Under the pieces are notes generated by a model, which saw nothing but the letters and a program-made list of their open reading frames with translations, searched no databases and was not told the origin of the DNA. The position numbers and the translations under genes are program-made. Below are positions 49,145-60,522 of a stretch of 64,000 nucleotides of DNA, one piece after another. Source of the DNA: Cannabis sativa (lineage: Eukaryota > Streptophyta > Magnoliopsida > Rosales > Cannabaceae). Location: contig NC_083602.1 in assembly GCF_029168945.1 (NCBI RefSeq), positions 75,474,600-75,538,599 on the forward strand, read 5' to 3'. Every line of letters starts with the position of its first letter. Within the stretch, counting starts at the first letter, position 1.

Positions 49145-52100
49145 TCAAACCCTGGCCTTGCAAGTAGCTTTGTTGTGTCCCAATGCGCCACAGTTTGAAC
49201 ATTTGCGTGGTTCCTTGACTTTTTGACCGTTCGATGGAAATCGGTTAGTCCGTAGTCTTCCTGCATTGCTCTTTCTTGGACGACCTACAGGTTTCTTCTC
49301 CACTGGTACACCGATTCTCATGTTCTGCATGTGTTCTGGAAGCACCCATTCATCCTCCTCGCCCACAACATTAATTGTTGCATCGTAAGTATTCTTCCAC
49401 GTCTCCTTTGTGTAATAGGGGGATGACAGAGCGTAGACACTGACATTCTGAGTAAGCGCTGCGGCACATGCATGGGGACAAGGAATTTTCAACAATTGGA
49501 ACATGCCGCAAGTGCATGTTCTCTCAACTAAGTTCACATCTCCGCCTTTTTCAAAGTCAGAACCGTCAGCACCTCTTCCAACATTAAACAATTGTGCACC
49601 GTTACGTAGGACACTTCTACGTCTACCATCCTCGTGTTGCTTTATCAAATCTTCCTCAAAATGAGTTGTCAAAGGGGTAACACACTTACTTGCCTTCTCG
49701 AGACGGTTAGCAAACCAATTTTGTAGTGTGAACCTTATGAACTCAACTTGAGTAGTTATTAGATATGCCCGGAATTCTTCAGTCACGTTGTTAAGGCTTT
49801 CTGCAGCGTTGTTTGTCATGATGTTGTACCTGTCTCCTAGACAATAAGGACAAGCCCATTTTTCTAATCCTATATTGTCAACATAAGCAGCGATGGGAGG
49901 ATCCATCTGTCGGAGCACCTGCAAATGTCTATCACATTCCCTCTTCGACCATGCATAAGCGGCCAGCCATATTTGCGTGTTACATACATCAGTCTTGAAC
50001 TTGTGGGTGACATTCATAGAAATATGTTTGTAGCATGCACAGTGGCATGCTTCGGGGAAAATAACCTCGACAGCATGTTCAATGCTTTGATGCCTATCCG
50101 ATACAAACACTAAGTTTTCAACCTCCCCAATCGCTTCCTTTAACTTCTGCAAGAAATACTTCCAAGAGTCATGATTCTCGCTGTCAACAATTGCAAAGGC
50201 AATCGGAAACAGTTGGTTATTTGCATCGTACGCTACAGCAACTAGCATTGTGCCCCCAAACCTTGTCTTCAAGAACGTGTCGTCGATACTAATCACAGGA
50301 CGACAAAACTTAAATCCCCTCCTACAAGCAGTCAGTGACCAGAAACAGTACTTGAACTTGTTATCCTCTGTGATAATGTCTGTAATAGTACCTGGATTCT
50401 TCTGTTCCAGCACGTAAAAGTAACCAGGTAACTGACTATAAGCTGCTGCTGGCGTACCCCTCGAATACATAAGTCCCTTCTCTCGGCACCTCCAAGCCTT
50501 CTCATAGCTCATCTTGATCCCATACTCCTGAAACATATCCCTTTGTATGTCTTTAGCTTTGTACTTAGTTCCATCTGATTTGAACTTGTTCTTAATGAGG
50601 TGGCCAACAACCCACGGTGCTGCTTGACGGTTATCAGCATGTCTAGAATCCAGGCTACATGTGTGTTCGTTGTGGAATACAGTAACCTCAAACATGTCAC
50701 AACGTGCCCTCTTCCTCCCCCTCACTCTCCATTTGCAATCTGAACCCCTGCAAGTTGCATAAAAAACATCGGTCCCAGACTTCTTCACCATGAACTCAAA
50801 ATTCATTTTCAATGCAAACCTTCCAACCACATTTTTCAATTCAGTCTTATTTGTATACAGCTTGCCAACATATATTTCCCCTGAATGTGTACCAGTAAAA
50901 GAAGTTGTATAAACATTATTTTCCTCTATGTCTTCCCTTGTCCACACAATAGGTTTGAATTTTGTACAAACTTCAAAATCAGATGGTACAGTACTACGAG
51001 GAGGACCTGGGCGGCTGCTACTGGTGCCTGGTGTTTCGTGATTTTCACTCCGAGGGGTTCTTCTTTCTTGGTCTTTCCTTTGCTCCCTTGGACGTGGTGG
51101 AGATGGTGGAGGTAGTTCTAACCTTAAAGAAGGTACCTCTATAGGTTCATGAACTTCCAACTCCGCATCACCATCCTCGTTCAAATCTACTATAGGATCA
51201 TTGTTGTAAAATGCACCATCAAACTCATTGAACTGGTCAAATTCATAGTCAACCCTATTATCCTCATCTATATTAGTAGGAGCCTGCTCATTCATCCCTA
51301 CCAATTTGGATACGATTTAAGGACAAAACTCCCAACAACAGTTCTTGGGAGGACAGTTGGCGGAGTAGGCCCCAAAAGCGCATGCCTTTTAACCTTAGTC
51401 ACAAACAGTGGCAGAAAGTTCTCCACACTCATTTTTGCTTTCATTCTTAAGAACAATCTTACTTGACTATCTTTCACTAAAACTTCTGGCGGTATCATAT
51501 TGCCTTTCATGTACATATAACACACCTCTATTTTCAGTTCATACACAATAGGGTCTATATCCAACTCTTCATACAAAATATCATTCATCTTTTCTAAAGT
51601 AGTGTCAACCTCAAACATTAACATCTTACTTTTTGGATTATTGAATATCCAGTTGAAACCTTCAACTGCCCAAGCCCCATCATATAGTACAACTACAAAC
51701 ACATTTGAATCTGCAAACCAAAATGACCACAAATTATAACAAACCAAGATGTCGCAAGATATCGCGAACCTATCGCTACTTATCGCGAACCAATTACAAA
51801 AAAAAGTATGTCGACAAACGTCGCGAACTTGTCGAGAAAAATAAAAATATCCACAATATAACACAATAATTCTATGTGTCGCGACTTGTGTCGCGACATG
51901 TCGATACATGTCGTTAAATGTCATCCCTAACCTCTTGTCAGCTAGTAATCGCTAAATGTTGCTAACCATGTCGAAAAATATCGCTAAAATTGCAAAAAAA
52001 ACCAGTAAACATGCAGACTTGCTGCATTTCGTGTTTCATTGACAAAGGGTGTCAAAATGGTACATAAAAACCACGGATATGTGTAGATGTATTACTTTCA

Positions 52101-52152
52101 ACATAAATACATCTAAATCAAACAATAATTACTAAAGAAATTACATACCCAT
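49145..52152 (-). CDS. MuDR-type transposase of the MULE (one frameshift)
   Basis: Transposes the element by cut-and-paste. The main frame runs from ATG 51,295 to 49,145 (about 716 residues): acidic N-terminus, a FAR1/MuDR-like DNA-binding region (FALKMNFEFMVKKSG, CRGSDCKWRVRG), the MULE transposase core with SIDDTFLK, VSDRH and NNAAESLN as likely catalytic D, D, E, the SWIM zinc finger CTCGMFQLLKIPCPHAC, and a terminal knuckle CSNCGALGHNKATC. Upstream, 51,710-51,298 encodes a PB1-like start (VFVVVLYDGAW) in another frame; the two frames meet at 51,295-51,305, best explained by a one-base indel. The first exon appears to hold only ATGG (52,152-52,149), spliced by GT...AG across 52,148-51,711 to give MDSNVF. 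That intron is rich in the GCGACAT motif, sense orientation. The gene may therefore be inactive or need the internal ATG. Confidence 0.85.
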
Positions 52153-52255
52153 TATTGTTTAAAGGACTGACTTTCTTAGAGCTTTGGTTGGGTTTCAAGT
52201 TCCCTTTGAGTAAGGCGGCCGAACACTAGCTCCGGTGGTGGCAATGTGTGTATTC

Positions 52256-52363
<108 letters not shown>

Positions 52364-52632
52364 TCCGAGAGATAGAGAGAGAGAAAGTATTATGAATTTT
52401 ATTTTTTATTTGTTTTAGGGGTAAAATGGTAAGGGAAAAATGGTTTAAGTATATTTTGCATAATGTAAAAAATGCTAGCATATTTTTAGTGTACCATTTA
52501 TTGATTTCTAAACCAATAATTAAAACCCTAAAAAAACTATACCTTTTTTTTCAAAACCCCAAAAATACCCCCAAACTAAAACTATCTCTCTTTCTCTCTC
52601 TATCTAGCCGGTCCCAATAATCCCACACCCCA

Positions 52633-52855
52633 GGTCCGATGGTCGGACCATGGGGTCCGATGGGGTCCGACCAATCGGACCCATCGGACCCCAAGGTCCG
52701 ACCATCGGACCTCTCTCTTCCTGCTCTCTCAAATCGCGGGAAAAAAAAAAAAAAAAAATTAAAGCGGTCGGACCTTCTGGTCCGATGGGTCCGACCATCG
52801 GACACGAAGGTCCGACCATCGGACCACTTTCTTCCTCTCTCTCCAAAATCGCGAG

Positions 52856-52886
<31 letters not shown>

Positions 52887-53020
52887 AAGGTCCGATGGTC
52901 GGACCTTGGGGGTCCGATGGGTCCGACCATCGGACCCCCAAGGTCCGACCATCGGACCTTTGTCTTCTTCCCTCCCTCAAATCGCAGGAAAAAAAAAAAA
53001 AAAAGTTTCAGAGAAAATCG
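52633..53020. repeat. Array of GGTCCGA/TCGGACC palindromes in about 120-bp units
   Basis: Three consecutive units, each with several hairpins of the form GGTCCGA-CCA-TCGGACC (7-bp stem, 3-base loop), a CT-rich run, AAATCGCGG-like bases and a poly(A) run of about 17-28. Long ORFs through the array on both strands are products of the repetition. A related array lies at 62,650-62,757. Confidence 0.9.
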
Positions 53021-53364
53021 CAGGAAGTGGGTGGGGGCGGTCAAGAGTGGGTGGGTGCGATCTAGGGTGGGTGGGTGCGGTCTACCGTCGGTGGGTGGGT
53101 GCGGTCTACCGTGGGTGCGGTGGTTCACCGTGGGTGGTGGTCGATCGGCGTGGGTCTGTGGGTGCGGCACCGAGAGAAAGAGAGAAAGAAAGAAAGAGAG
53201 GCGAAAGAGAGAGAGGGCTGATGGGTGTGGGATTTTGAGAGGGGTAATTTTGGGATTTAGGTAAAGTAGGCATATTTTTCATAGTATAAAATGTATTGGT
53301 TCAAAAAAAAAAATTTGAAAACTTTTAAGTATAGAAAATCAAATTTCCCCTTGTCAAATTTCCC
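53021..53364 (-). repeat. Right terminal region of the MULE
   Basis: G-rich repetition (GTGGGTGGGTGCGGTCTA-type words, 53,025-53,160), a GAGA run, then the AT-rich tip. The tip on the minus strand reads GGGAAATTTGACAA and, after a partial internal copy, GGGGAAATTTGATTTTC. The latter also matches the tip of the fold-back element at 62,305-63,220. Confidence 0.65.
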
Positions 53365-53394
53365 TAAATAAATATATGTGCATGTGAAAACGAC

Positions 53395-53570
53395 GATAAG
53401 TTAAAGCCGACAACACCACATAATAAACGACAGCTGTTTTCAATACGACGATATTTAAAGACGGTGACAAATGTGTACATTAAACGATGACTTTGTTTAC
53501 AAACGACGATCTTCAAAGACGGTTACAAATATCTACGTATGATGATGACCGTCCGTTGTAAACAGATAAT
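53395..53570. repeat. Short direct repeats, possible CACTA-like subterminal remnant
   Basis: AACGACGAT followed by TTTAAAGACGG or CTTCAAAGACGG and then TNACAAAT occurs in two units of about 60 bases (near 53,452 and 53,509), with further CGACGAT copies. Such clusters occur near the ends of plant CACTA transposons; no terminal CACTA sequence was found. Confidence 0.4.
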
Positions 53571-53774
53571 GGTTCTATGACTGACACGTATACTAATCGC
53601 AGATTTTCGGGCTCAAGAAAAACAAAGTTTCAAATTTCCCGAAAAATGACTAATGAACCTAAATACAAGTCTGACTGGGCCCCAAAATTTGAATCCTAAA
53701 AAAGGAGGCCCATCCCCCCAAAACTAATTTTGCTCTCTCAAGTCCCTATCCTCATCATCATCAAGATTTTTCCA

Positions 53775-53787
53775 AAACCCTAACCCT
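53775..53787 (+). promoter_or_regulatory. Telo-box in the leader of the coiled-coil gene
   Basis: AAACCCTAACCCT lies about 65 bases before the ATG. Telo-boxes are frequent in promoters and leaders of plant housekeeping and growth genes. Confidence 0.5.
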
Positions 53788-53848
53788 CATCGAATCCCCA
53801 CATTCACTGAGCACCACAAGCTTTAAAAAAAAATACAAAAACAAGAAA

Positions 53849-56095
53849 ATGGCCAAAAAGAAAGCAAGCCAGCAACCCAAAGTCCCAAGGCAAGAAGCCC
53901 TTGTACAGTCAGACCACAGAGCAGAGCAAATGAGTGACGCCACACCTATCCCCCCCATGGCCGCCGTCGATGACTTTCCAGACAAGCTCCAGAGCTTGAA
54001 GTCCCTCAACTCAAGACTTCTCAAGGAGACCTTTGAGCGGAGGCAACAGATGGAGTCGCTGGTCCAAGATAAAGAGGCTCTCGAGTCTGAGCTGGCTCGG
54101 TCTGGTCAGGAAAAGAATGCATTGGAGTCTGAGCTGACTCGAGTCAGCGAGGAGAGTCTTGGTTTGGAGTTGGAGAAGGGTGTGTTTCGTGCTTTCTTGA
54201 ACGCTCAGGTGGCCCAAATGGGGATTGTGTTTGATGGGTTGGTGAGAGAGAAGATAGTTGAGGTTGATAGGGTTAAGAGTGAGAACGAGGTTGAGATAAG
54301 GTCACTGAAGAGTGAAGTGAACAAGCTTGTGGATAGTCTTCAAAGTGAGAGAAGTGAGGTGAAGAGGGTTTGCCTAGAGAGGGATGATCTGAGAAAGGAT
54401 TTTGATGTTCTGGTTCAGGAAGCGACTCTGTTAAAGAAGAAAGTGGTGGATACGGAGATGAGAGAGAGATTGATGAAGGAGGAAGTTGAGAAGCTGAAAA
54501 TACAATGTGAAGGGCTAATGGAGGGAAGGGTTGAGAGGGAAGCTGCACTTGAGGTGCTGAAGAAGGAGAAAGATTTGGCTGAGAGGAAACTAGGGGTGTC
54601 ACAGAAGTTAATTGTGGAATTCAGGAGCGTGAATGAGCGGATTTTGAGTGAGAAGAACGACATTGAGAGGGAGAAAAATGGATTAGAAAGACAAATTGGT
54701 GAGTTAGAGAAGGAAGTGGAACAAAGAAATGATACTGTATCGAATTTGAAAAGAGAGGTTGCGGCAATGGAAGCCAGTATTTTGGAGTCGGAGAGGTTCA
54801 ATAGGGAGAGCGTGAATGGTATGGAGGCGGAGATTAAATCATTGAAGGAAGAGACGAAGGTGAAGGAACAAGATATAAAGAAGTTGCAGTCACAGTTGTA
54901 TGAAGTAGAGTTGACTCTAAAGATGGCCACAATTGAAGTGGATGATAAGCAACGAATGATTGAAGAACTGACTGAAAAGAAAACCCAGATTGAGGATGCG
55001 TTTCGCAATCAAGAGGATGAAATTGTTAAGCTGAATAAGGAAGTGGGTGAACTAAGGGATGCTCTATTTTCACTTCGAACTTCTTACAGTAATCAAGAGG
55101 AAGAGAATAACCAACTGCTTTCTGAATTAAGTAACAGCAAGGATGCTATTGGCCATGTGGAGATGGAGCTCAAGTCATTGAAGGAGGAGAAGGAATCAAA
55201 TATAAGGAAGTTACAGTCGCAATTGCATGAGGCAGAGGTGGCTTTGAATATGACCACAATGGAAGTGAAGGATAAGCAACGAAACATTGATGAACTAGCT
55301 GAACAGAAATACCAGATTGAGGAGGAGTTTGCTAATCAAGGGAATGAAATTGTTAAGCTGCATAAAGAAATGGGTGAACTTAAAGATGCTCTACTTGAAC
55401 TTCGAACTTCATGCAGGGATCGTGAAGAAAGGAACAAACAACTGCTTTCTGAAGTAAGTAATAACAAAGATGCTCTTCACCACCTCACCCTTCAGAAGAA
55501 TGAGGCTCAAAACGCTTTTGATGGTGCAAAGAAGATTGTTGAAAACTTGAAGTTGGTCATTTCAGAAAGGGAGAAGAGGATTGAAGAAGTCACTAAAGAA
55601 TCCCAGGCTCTGAGTGATGAGCATGAAAAGCTACTGAAGAAAACTAAAGAAACAGAGAAACAATTGGGATCGTTGGTAAAGGAAAGAGATGCAGCACAGA
55701 ATAGCCTTCTTGAGGTGCAGACCAAAATGGAGGAATGGAAAGCTAAAGTAGAATTTGCTGGCATCAACTCCGAAAGGGCACTGACCTTGTTGAAGAAAAC
55801 TGCAGCCATGGTTTCGGTTACTCAATCCGAAGAGGGCAGTAAAGATGGTAAGAAAGATGTGGTCATCCGGCAGAGGAAGCTCGAAGGAGAAGCTCAACCG
55901 TATGTTACAGAGTTGGAAGCCATCCAAAATGCTTTCAGGAACAAGGAGAAGATGGTAGAAGATATGAAGCAACAGGTGGAGCATCTGAAGCGCTCAACTG
56001 CAGAGGCGCGTAAGCAGAAAAGCATTTGGACTTTGATCACTTCAGCAACTATTTTTGCTGCAGCTTCTTTTGCATACGCTGCCAAAGGGCGCTGA
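53849..56095 (+). CDS. Long coiled-coil protein with C-terminal membrane anchor
   Basis: An uninterrupted 748-residue frame. Residues about 1-45 are basic and unstructured, then FPDKLQSLKSLNSRLLKETFERRQQMESL opens a coiled coil that runs almost to the end, rich in E, K, L and Q. Residues 345-453 and 454-560 are a tandem duplication with a 109-residue period (KLQSQLYEVE.../KLQSQLHEAE...). The last 24 residues (SIWTLITSATIFAAASFAYA, then AKGR) form one hydrophobic segment with a short basic tail, as in tail-anchored proteins of the ER, mitochondria or peroxisomes; such proteins usually tether organelles or vesicles. It looks like a conserved plant gene of unknown exact role; I do not assign a symbol. 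No introns are needed. Reverse-strand ORFs across it are shadows. Confidence 0.9.
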   Translation: MAKKKASQQPKVPRQEALVQSDHRAEQMSDATPIPPMAAVDDFPDKLQSLKSLNSRLLKETFERRQQMESLVQDKEALESELARSGQEKNALESELTRVSEESLGLELEKGVFRAFLNAQVAQMGIVFDGLVREKIVEVDRVKSENEVEIRSLKSEVNKLVDSLQSERSEVKRVCLERDDLRKDFDVLVQEATLLKKKVVDTEMRERLMKEEVEKLKIQCEGLMEGRVEREAALEVLKKEKDLAERKLGVSQKLIVEFRSVNERILSEKNDIEREKNGLERQIGELEKEVEQRNDTVSNLKREVAAMEASILESERFNRESVNGMEAEIKSLKEETKVKEQDIKKLQSQLYEVELTLKMATIEVDDKQRMIEELTEKKTQIEDAFRNQEDEIVKLNKEVGELRDALFSLRTSYSNQEEENNQLLSELSNSKDAIGHVEMELKSLKEEKESNIRKLQSQLHEAEVALNMTTMEVKDKQRNIDELAEQKYQIEEEFANQGNEIVKLHKEMGELKDALLELRTSCRDREERNKQLLSEVSNNKDALHHLTLQKNEAQNAFDGAKKIVENLKLVISEREKRIEEVTKESQALSDEHEKLLKKTKETEKQLGSLVKERDAAQNSLLEVQTKMEEWKAKVEFAGINSERALTLLKKTAAMVSVTQSEEGSKDGKKDVVIRQRKLEGEAQPYVTELEAIQNAFRNKEKMVEDMKQQVEHLKRSTAEARKQKSIWTLITSATIFAAASFAYAAKGR

Positions 56096-58153
56096 GTAAC
56101 TCTTTTGATTCCCTTAATCAAGTTTTGTTACTACAATATGACATTAGTTGCTTTTGGTAGAATTACTAGGAACAATCTAATCAAGATCTGCTTGATGTCA
56201 TGGCATAATGCTATGCTATTTCTCCTTTCAGAATTTCCTATTTTGACAATAATGTTTCTTTACCGGATTATGATCCCTATTAGCTGCTACCTCTTGGCTT
56301 CTTTGTTACTTTTTACAAGTATGAATATAAGTTTTTTGAACTTCTTGAATGTGTTCATACTTATTCTATATGTGTAGATGTCACATGTCTGAGTTCTGAT
56401 GAAGCTGATTTTCTTACTCTTTAAATTTCACATTTTGGGCTTGTTGACTTGTGGGTCTGGACTAGTTTTTCCTCATTTAAAAGACACAGGCTGTTGCTAT
56501 GAAAAGCAAGTGAAATTGTACAGGCAGTGACAGTTGGTTCCTAATAAGGAAATATGTACTTTCGAAATAAGTTCTAGAAATGGAAAAAGAGTACATCTCT
56601 TCCTGTTCACTTAAATTTGAATACAAAAGAGAGCAATCATAATGTCATAAATGCACGAAGATGAGGATTGGGTTGCACATACAAGCTAGATTTTTTTTTT
56701 TGGGTGGTGTGATTTTTTATTATTATTTTTTTACCTAAACAGGAATGAAGAATACTAAAGTTTATATGCCCTTTTCCGAGCCTTAGCGGTTCCTTGCTAT
56801 CGTAGTGAAATGTTTAAATGATTGTGATAGCAACTTGCCTAGCCTACAATGGGTATGTAATCCTCATGTGATTCCACAAAAACAACCAAATTTCAACCAC
56901 CAATATTGTTATTGATATTCATTTTTTTTGTCTATAAACAAATTAATTTTTTATGTAGTGTTTCTCGTCATGCCTATGTCCAAAATAGGCATTGAACTGA
57001 CAGAGAATAATCTAGTTCAATCTCGATCAACAACAGATATGGACCGGTTTTACTTGCTGCTAGTCATCAATTGCATTATGGAACCCGTTTTCTTGCTAAA
57101 GATATCTATAAAGCTTTCTTTATCACATCCCACTAAAAGTTTTAGGCTTAAGCCTATTAAACTCTTGTTCATCCCTTCTCACTTTTTGGGTATTGGTTCC
57201 TTTTCCTTAATGAGCGAGGCTTTTTTCCTATATATATATTGGTGCCTTGAATGCCCTATTAGAGAAGCTAAGAAGTTGAGGCTCCATTAAACAATTCAAA
57301 TAATGGTTTCAGCATAGACTTACATGAACTAATCCTAGACTAGAGACCCCACAATGCAAACTCGAGGAATGAGCCACGCCACGCAAGAGCTAAAAATTAA
57401 ATGGATTGAGCGACTTTCCACCTTTTTCGGTGTCAAGAAATCACATCCCTTTTTAAGAGGGTACAAGAAGCAGACAACTTTCTTGCTGACCATAGATACA
57501 TCCAAAGAATAATAATAGCAAAGAGGAAAAGCAACTACGATTCCATATTTAGTGGGAGTAAATAAAATATCTTAATTTACAGTTGTTGAGAAGAGTTGTG
57601 AAAACTTGAAAAATATAAAGAGCACAAAATAAAACTCAATAACAAGCAAACGTTTTTAATAGTCTCTACGGCTTATATCTTATAAACATTACAAGATTAC
57701 AATACCATGGATGTTTTTCTATCCATGTATCGAAAATTAGCTATATATTAATATTATATAACATCATTAGCCAGGCACCCCCAAAAACAATGATCCTCTA
57801 TCTTTGTGGGTGAATCTTTGAAGTTTCGTAGGACTGCTAACCTTGGTCACAGCTGATGCTTGCCTCCTCAAGGATAAACAAACCAGAAACATTTGATTTC
57901 CGTAATACAAAGTACAAATCCAGCTACATGCAGACCAATACCTTCTGAATCCTATCATTCAAGCACATGCCTTGTTTTAGTAGTAAACCAAGGACCGGAT
58001 TCCGGCAGTTAATGATCTTTAATACCACAGCAATCAATACAACAGTAAGCAGTATTACTACACAACCTTACAAACTGTAAAAAACAATCCCTTAATAACG
58101 CGGGAGAAAATGTCAAGCTTCTATTATATATGGCTGCCTGTTGGTATGTCAAT
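56096..58153. other. Region between the convergent coiled-coil and GID1 genes
   Basis: About 2 kb holding the 3' ends of both genes. No further gene is convincing; a 120-codon ORF at 56,928-57,290 has no recognisable feature and an ordinary AT-rich composition. Confidence 0.6.
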
Positions 58154-59881
58154 TTATTCACAGTCAGAACTCACAAAGTTACTTATCTCATCCATAACCG
58201 TATAGAAGTGGTCGTTGTTCGGTAACAAGTAAAACCCGATTGTTGCCTTCTCCAAATATAAAAGTTTCACCACTTGGTTAGCCTTCTCAAGCCCCTTAGC
58301 GTAAGCCAATTGCCAGTCCTGAATAAGATCTAAACCAGCCACCACAACTAAGCTTTTGGGAAACGTTAGTCCTTCCAGGCTCTTACCCCTTGGACCAAAT
58401 GGGTTGCATGCCGGATGGTCCCTATCTTCCCCTTCAGGCAGAAATGCTCTCCAGTACCAGTCTCGATCTTTTAGGGTAACAAAATATTTCCCATCTAAGC
58501 GTGTCTCAGACTCAGTTCTGTCCTGCCCACCAAACATTGGATTGAGCAGAATGTTACCTATTACTTCAATTCCAGATTCCACTGCTTTCAAAGCAACATT
58601 GTGTGCAATGTTTCCGCCTGAACTATCACCGGCCATGTATATATGCACCTTCGAGTCCTTGCTTCGAAGCCATGTTCTCGAGTTTACCCAATTAAGAGTA
58701 GTCCATCCATCATCATATGCACAAGGAAAACGATTCTCTGGTGCACGACGATAATCTACTGAGACAACAACAGCCTTACAGATTCCCACTAATCGACGGC
58801 ATAGAGAATCATAAATGGCACTATTTGCAGAGGAATGAGCGAAACTTCCACCATGAAAGAAAATTATTACAGGTACAACCTGACCATCAGCTGAAGCCAC
58901 AGGCTTCTCAAGATCAAGGAAGTTCAGACGAGGCTCCTCGGGATTATTAGTTGGACGATATACTCTGCAAAGGAGACTAGTTTCACGGTCAATGATGGTG
59001 TCAAAAGAGTAAACTCCATCAACTGAGTGAGCATTGGCAATCACTTTACGATCAAGATATTCTGCCAAGTGCCGGTTGAAAGTTCCATCAGGGCGACGAA
59101 GAAGATTGTAAGCCAACTTGAAGTTGGAGATCAAGACCCATGTATTCAGCGGAACCACCATCTACACAGATCAAAATTCTTCTTTCAGCATAACAAAGTA
59201 GGATTACAAAAAGTATCAACCAAAATTGAAAGTGACACCATAATATTCCTATCCACATTGCCAAGTTTTGCAGAAACGTAAGACTGCACGGCATATAAAG
59301 AGAATAAACAAATGAAAATAGAATCACTAGAACACACTCACTCGGCAAATGAGAACTCTGACAAGAGAGCAGGGTGTTCAGAGTCGGCTTAAATACGAGC
59401 TCAACGAGTTAAAACTACCAACAAAAAGTCAAAACCCCCTAATTTTTCTCCAATATTAAAAATCAAACACAGTACTTGAAATTGAATCCAAATCAGGACC
59501 GTAGATTTGATCATTGAACAGCATTAATCAAAAGCTGTGTCAATTAACAAAACAAGAAAATAAACTGAACTTGATAGCATACAGTAGAAATCAGAATCCA
59601 AAAAAGCAGTCTCTAACTCCCATAAAATAAATAATAAATAAATTCCGACTTTTAACTACTCAATCCCAATACCTGAACACAGATTATAACCTAAAATAAA
59701 CGACAAACAACACAATATAAACGCGCAAATAAAACTTCCCACAAACCAAAACCACCAACGAAAATCGAAACTTCCAATTATAGGAACAATAACGCATCAA
59801 CAGATTGAAAATATATATATACATATATACAAAAGCTGGTACCTTGGACTCATTGAGGTTGACTTCATTACTCCCAGCCAT
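58154..59881 (-). CDS. GID1: Gibberellin receptor GID1
   Basis: Exon 1 (59,881-59,843) encodes MAGSNEVNLNESK; exon 2 (59,161-58,154) continues MVVPLNTWVLISNFK, joined by GT...AG in phase 0, giving 348 residues, close to the usual 345. The protein is a soluble nuclear receptor of the hormone-sensitive-lipase fold: it binds gibberellin under an N-terminal lid (NTWVLISNFKLAYNLLRRPDG) and then captures DELLA repressors for SCF-dependent destruction. Visible motifs are HGGSFAHSS (oxyanion hole), GDSSGGN (nucleophile-elbow serine), and DLIQDW with the acid residue. At the place of the catalytic histidine the sequence has EKATIGFYLL, isoleucine where GID1 proteins usually have valine, so it is a receptor rather than an esterase. 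The single intron after codon 13 is the conserved GID1 intron. It looks intact. Confidence 0.97.
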
Positions 59882-60522
59882 TAGAACTGGACCTCGAAAA
59901 TCAAAAGCCGAAACAAAACGAAACAAACCCTTATAAAATCAACTCAACCCCAACTCTAAAGATCCCTCTTTTAAAGAAAACCCAGTTCCGAAAAACTCTC
60001 CATGTATAAAACAAGGAAGCAGCTCAAGTTTCAACCGAAGATCAATGGGGGAAAACCCATCATCCCAAAAGCATGAAAACAGGTCTGATCCCTTTCACGT
60101 AGCTTTTAGCTGAGCCCCTGAAATATATGTATGCAATAGAAGGGCAAAGAAAAATCCCAGTAAATAAAGCAGAGAGAGAGGAAGCTATGAGAGAAAAGAA
60201 TAGAGTAGAAGAGAAGAGAGAAGAAGAAGGTGCGTGTGTGTAAGAGAGAGAGAGAGAGAGTGAATGATAAGAGAAGAGAGCGTACGGTAAGCAGAGGAGA
60301 GAGGACAAAAGGCTAAAGTGCGAAGGGGATGAACAAACAAAGGACGATAGAGCGGACAAAGTGATCGGCCGAACAAAACACTGTTTTCTGGGTCCCACTT
60401 ATCTATATATTATTAACTTCATTAAATAAATAATTAATTCTTTTTCTTTTTCTTTTTTTTAATGGATGAATAAAAATGTCGGGCTTTGTTTAGCTACCAC
60501 TAGTGACAAAGTATTAAATTTA
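59882..60522 (-). promoter_or_regulatory. 5' leader and promoter region of GID1
   Basis: Upstream of the GID1 ATG the minus strand holds CT-rich DNA, including a (GA)n run on the plus strand near 60,244-60,260, typical of plant leaders. No TATA box was assigned. ORFs here are low-complexity shadows. Confidence 0.5.

Noticed and set aside
50885..51466. Plus-strand ORFs opposite the transposase start
   Set aside because: Shadow frames; the minus frame carries all transposase motifs.
52633..52958. Spaced palindromes that resemble a CRISPR array
   Set aside because: The spacing is irregular, spacers are not unique, the genome is a plant genome and no cas gene is present.
52551..53264. Long overlapping ORFs on both strands (up to 204 codons)
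   Set aside because: They run through the palindrome array and poly(A) runs; the predicted peptides are only translations of the repeat.
54273..55984. Reverse-strand ORFs up to 197 codons
   Set aside because: Shadows of the coiled-coil gene: serine/leucine/phenylalanine-rich peptides from the complement of glutamate- and lysine-rich codons.
56928..57290. ORF of 120 codons downstream of the coiled-coil gene
   Set aside because: No start context, motif or similarity that I recognise, and unremarkable AT-rich composition.
58356..58950. Plus-strand ORFs opposite GID1
   Set aside because: Antisense shadows of a well-supported conserved gene.
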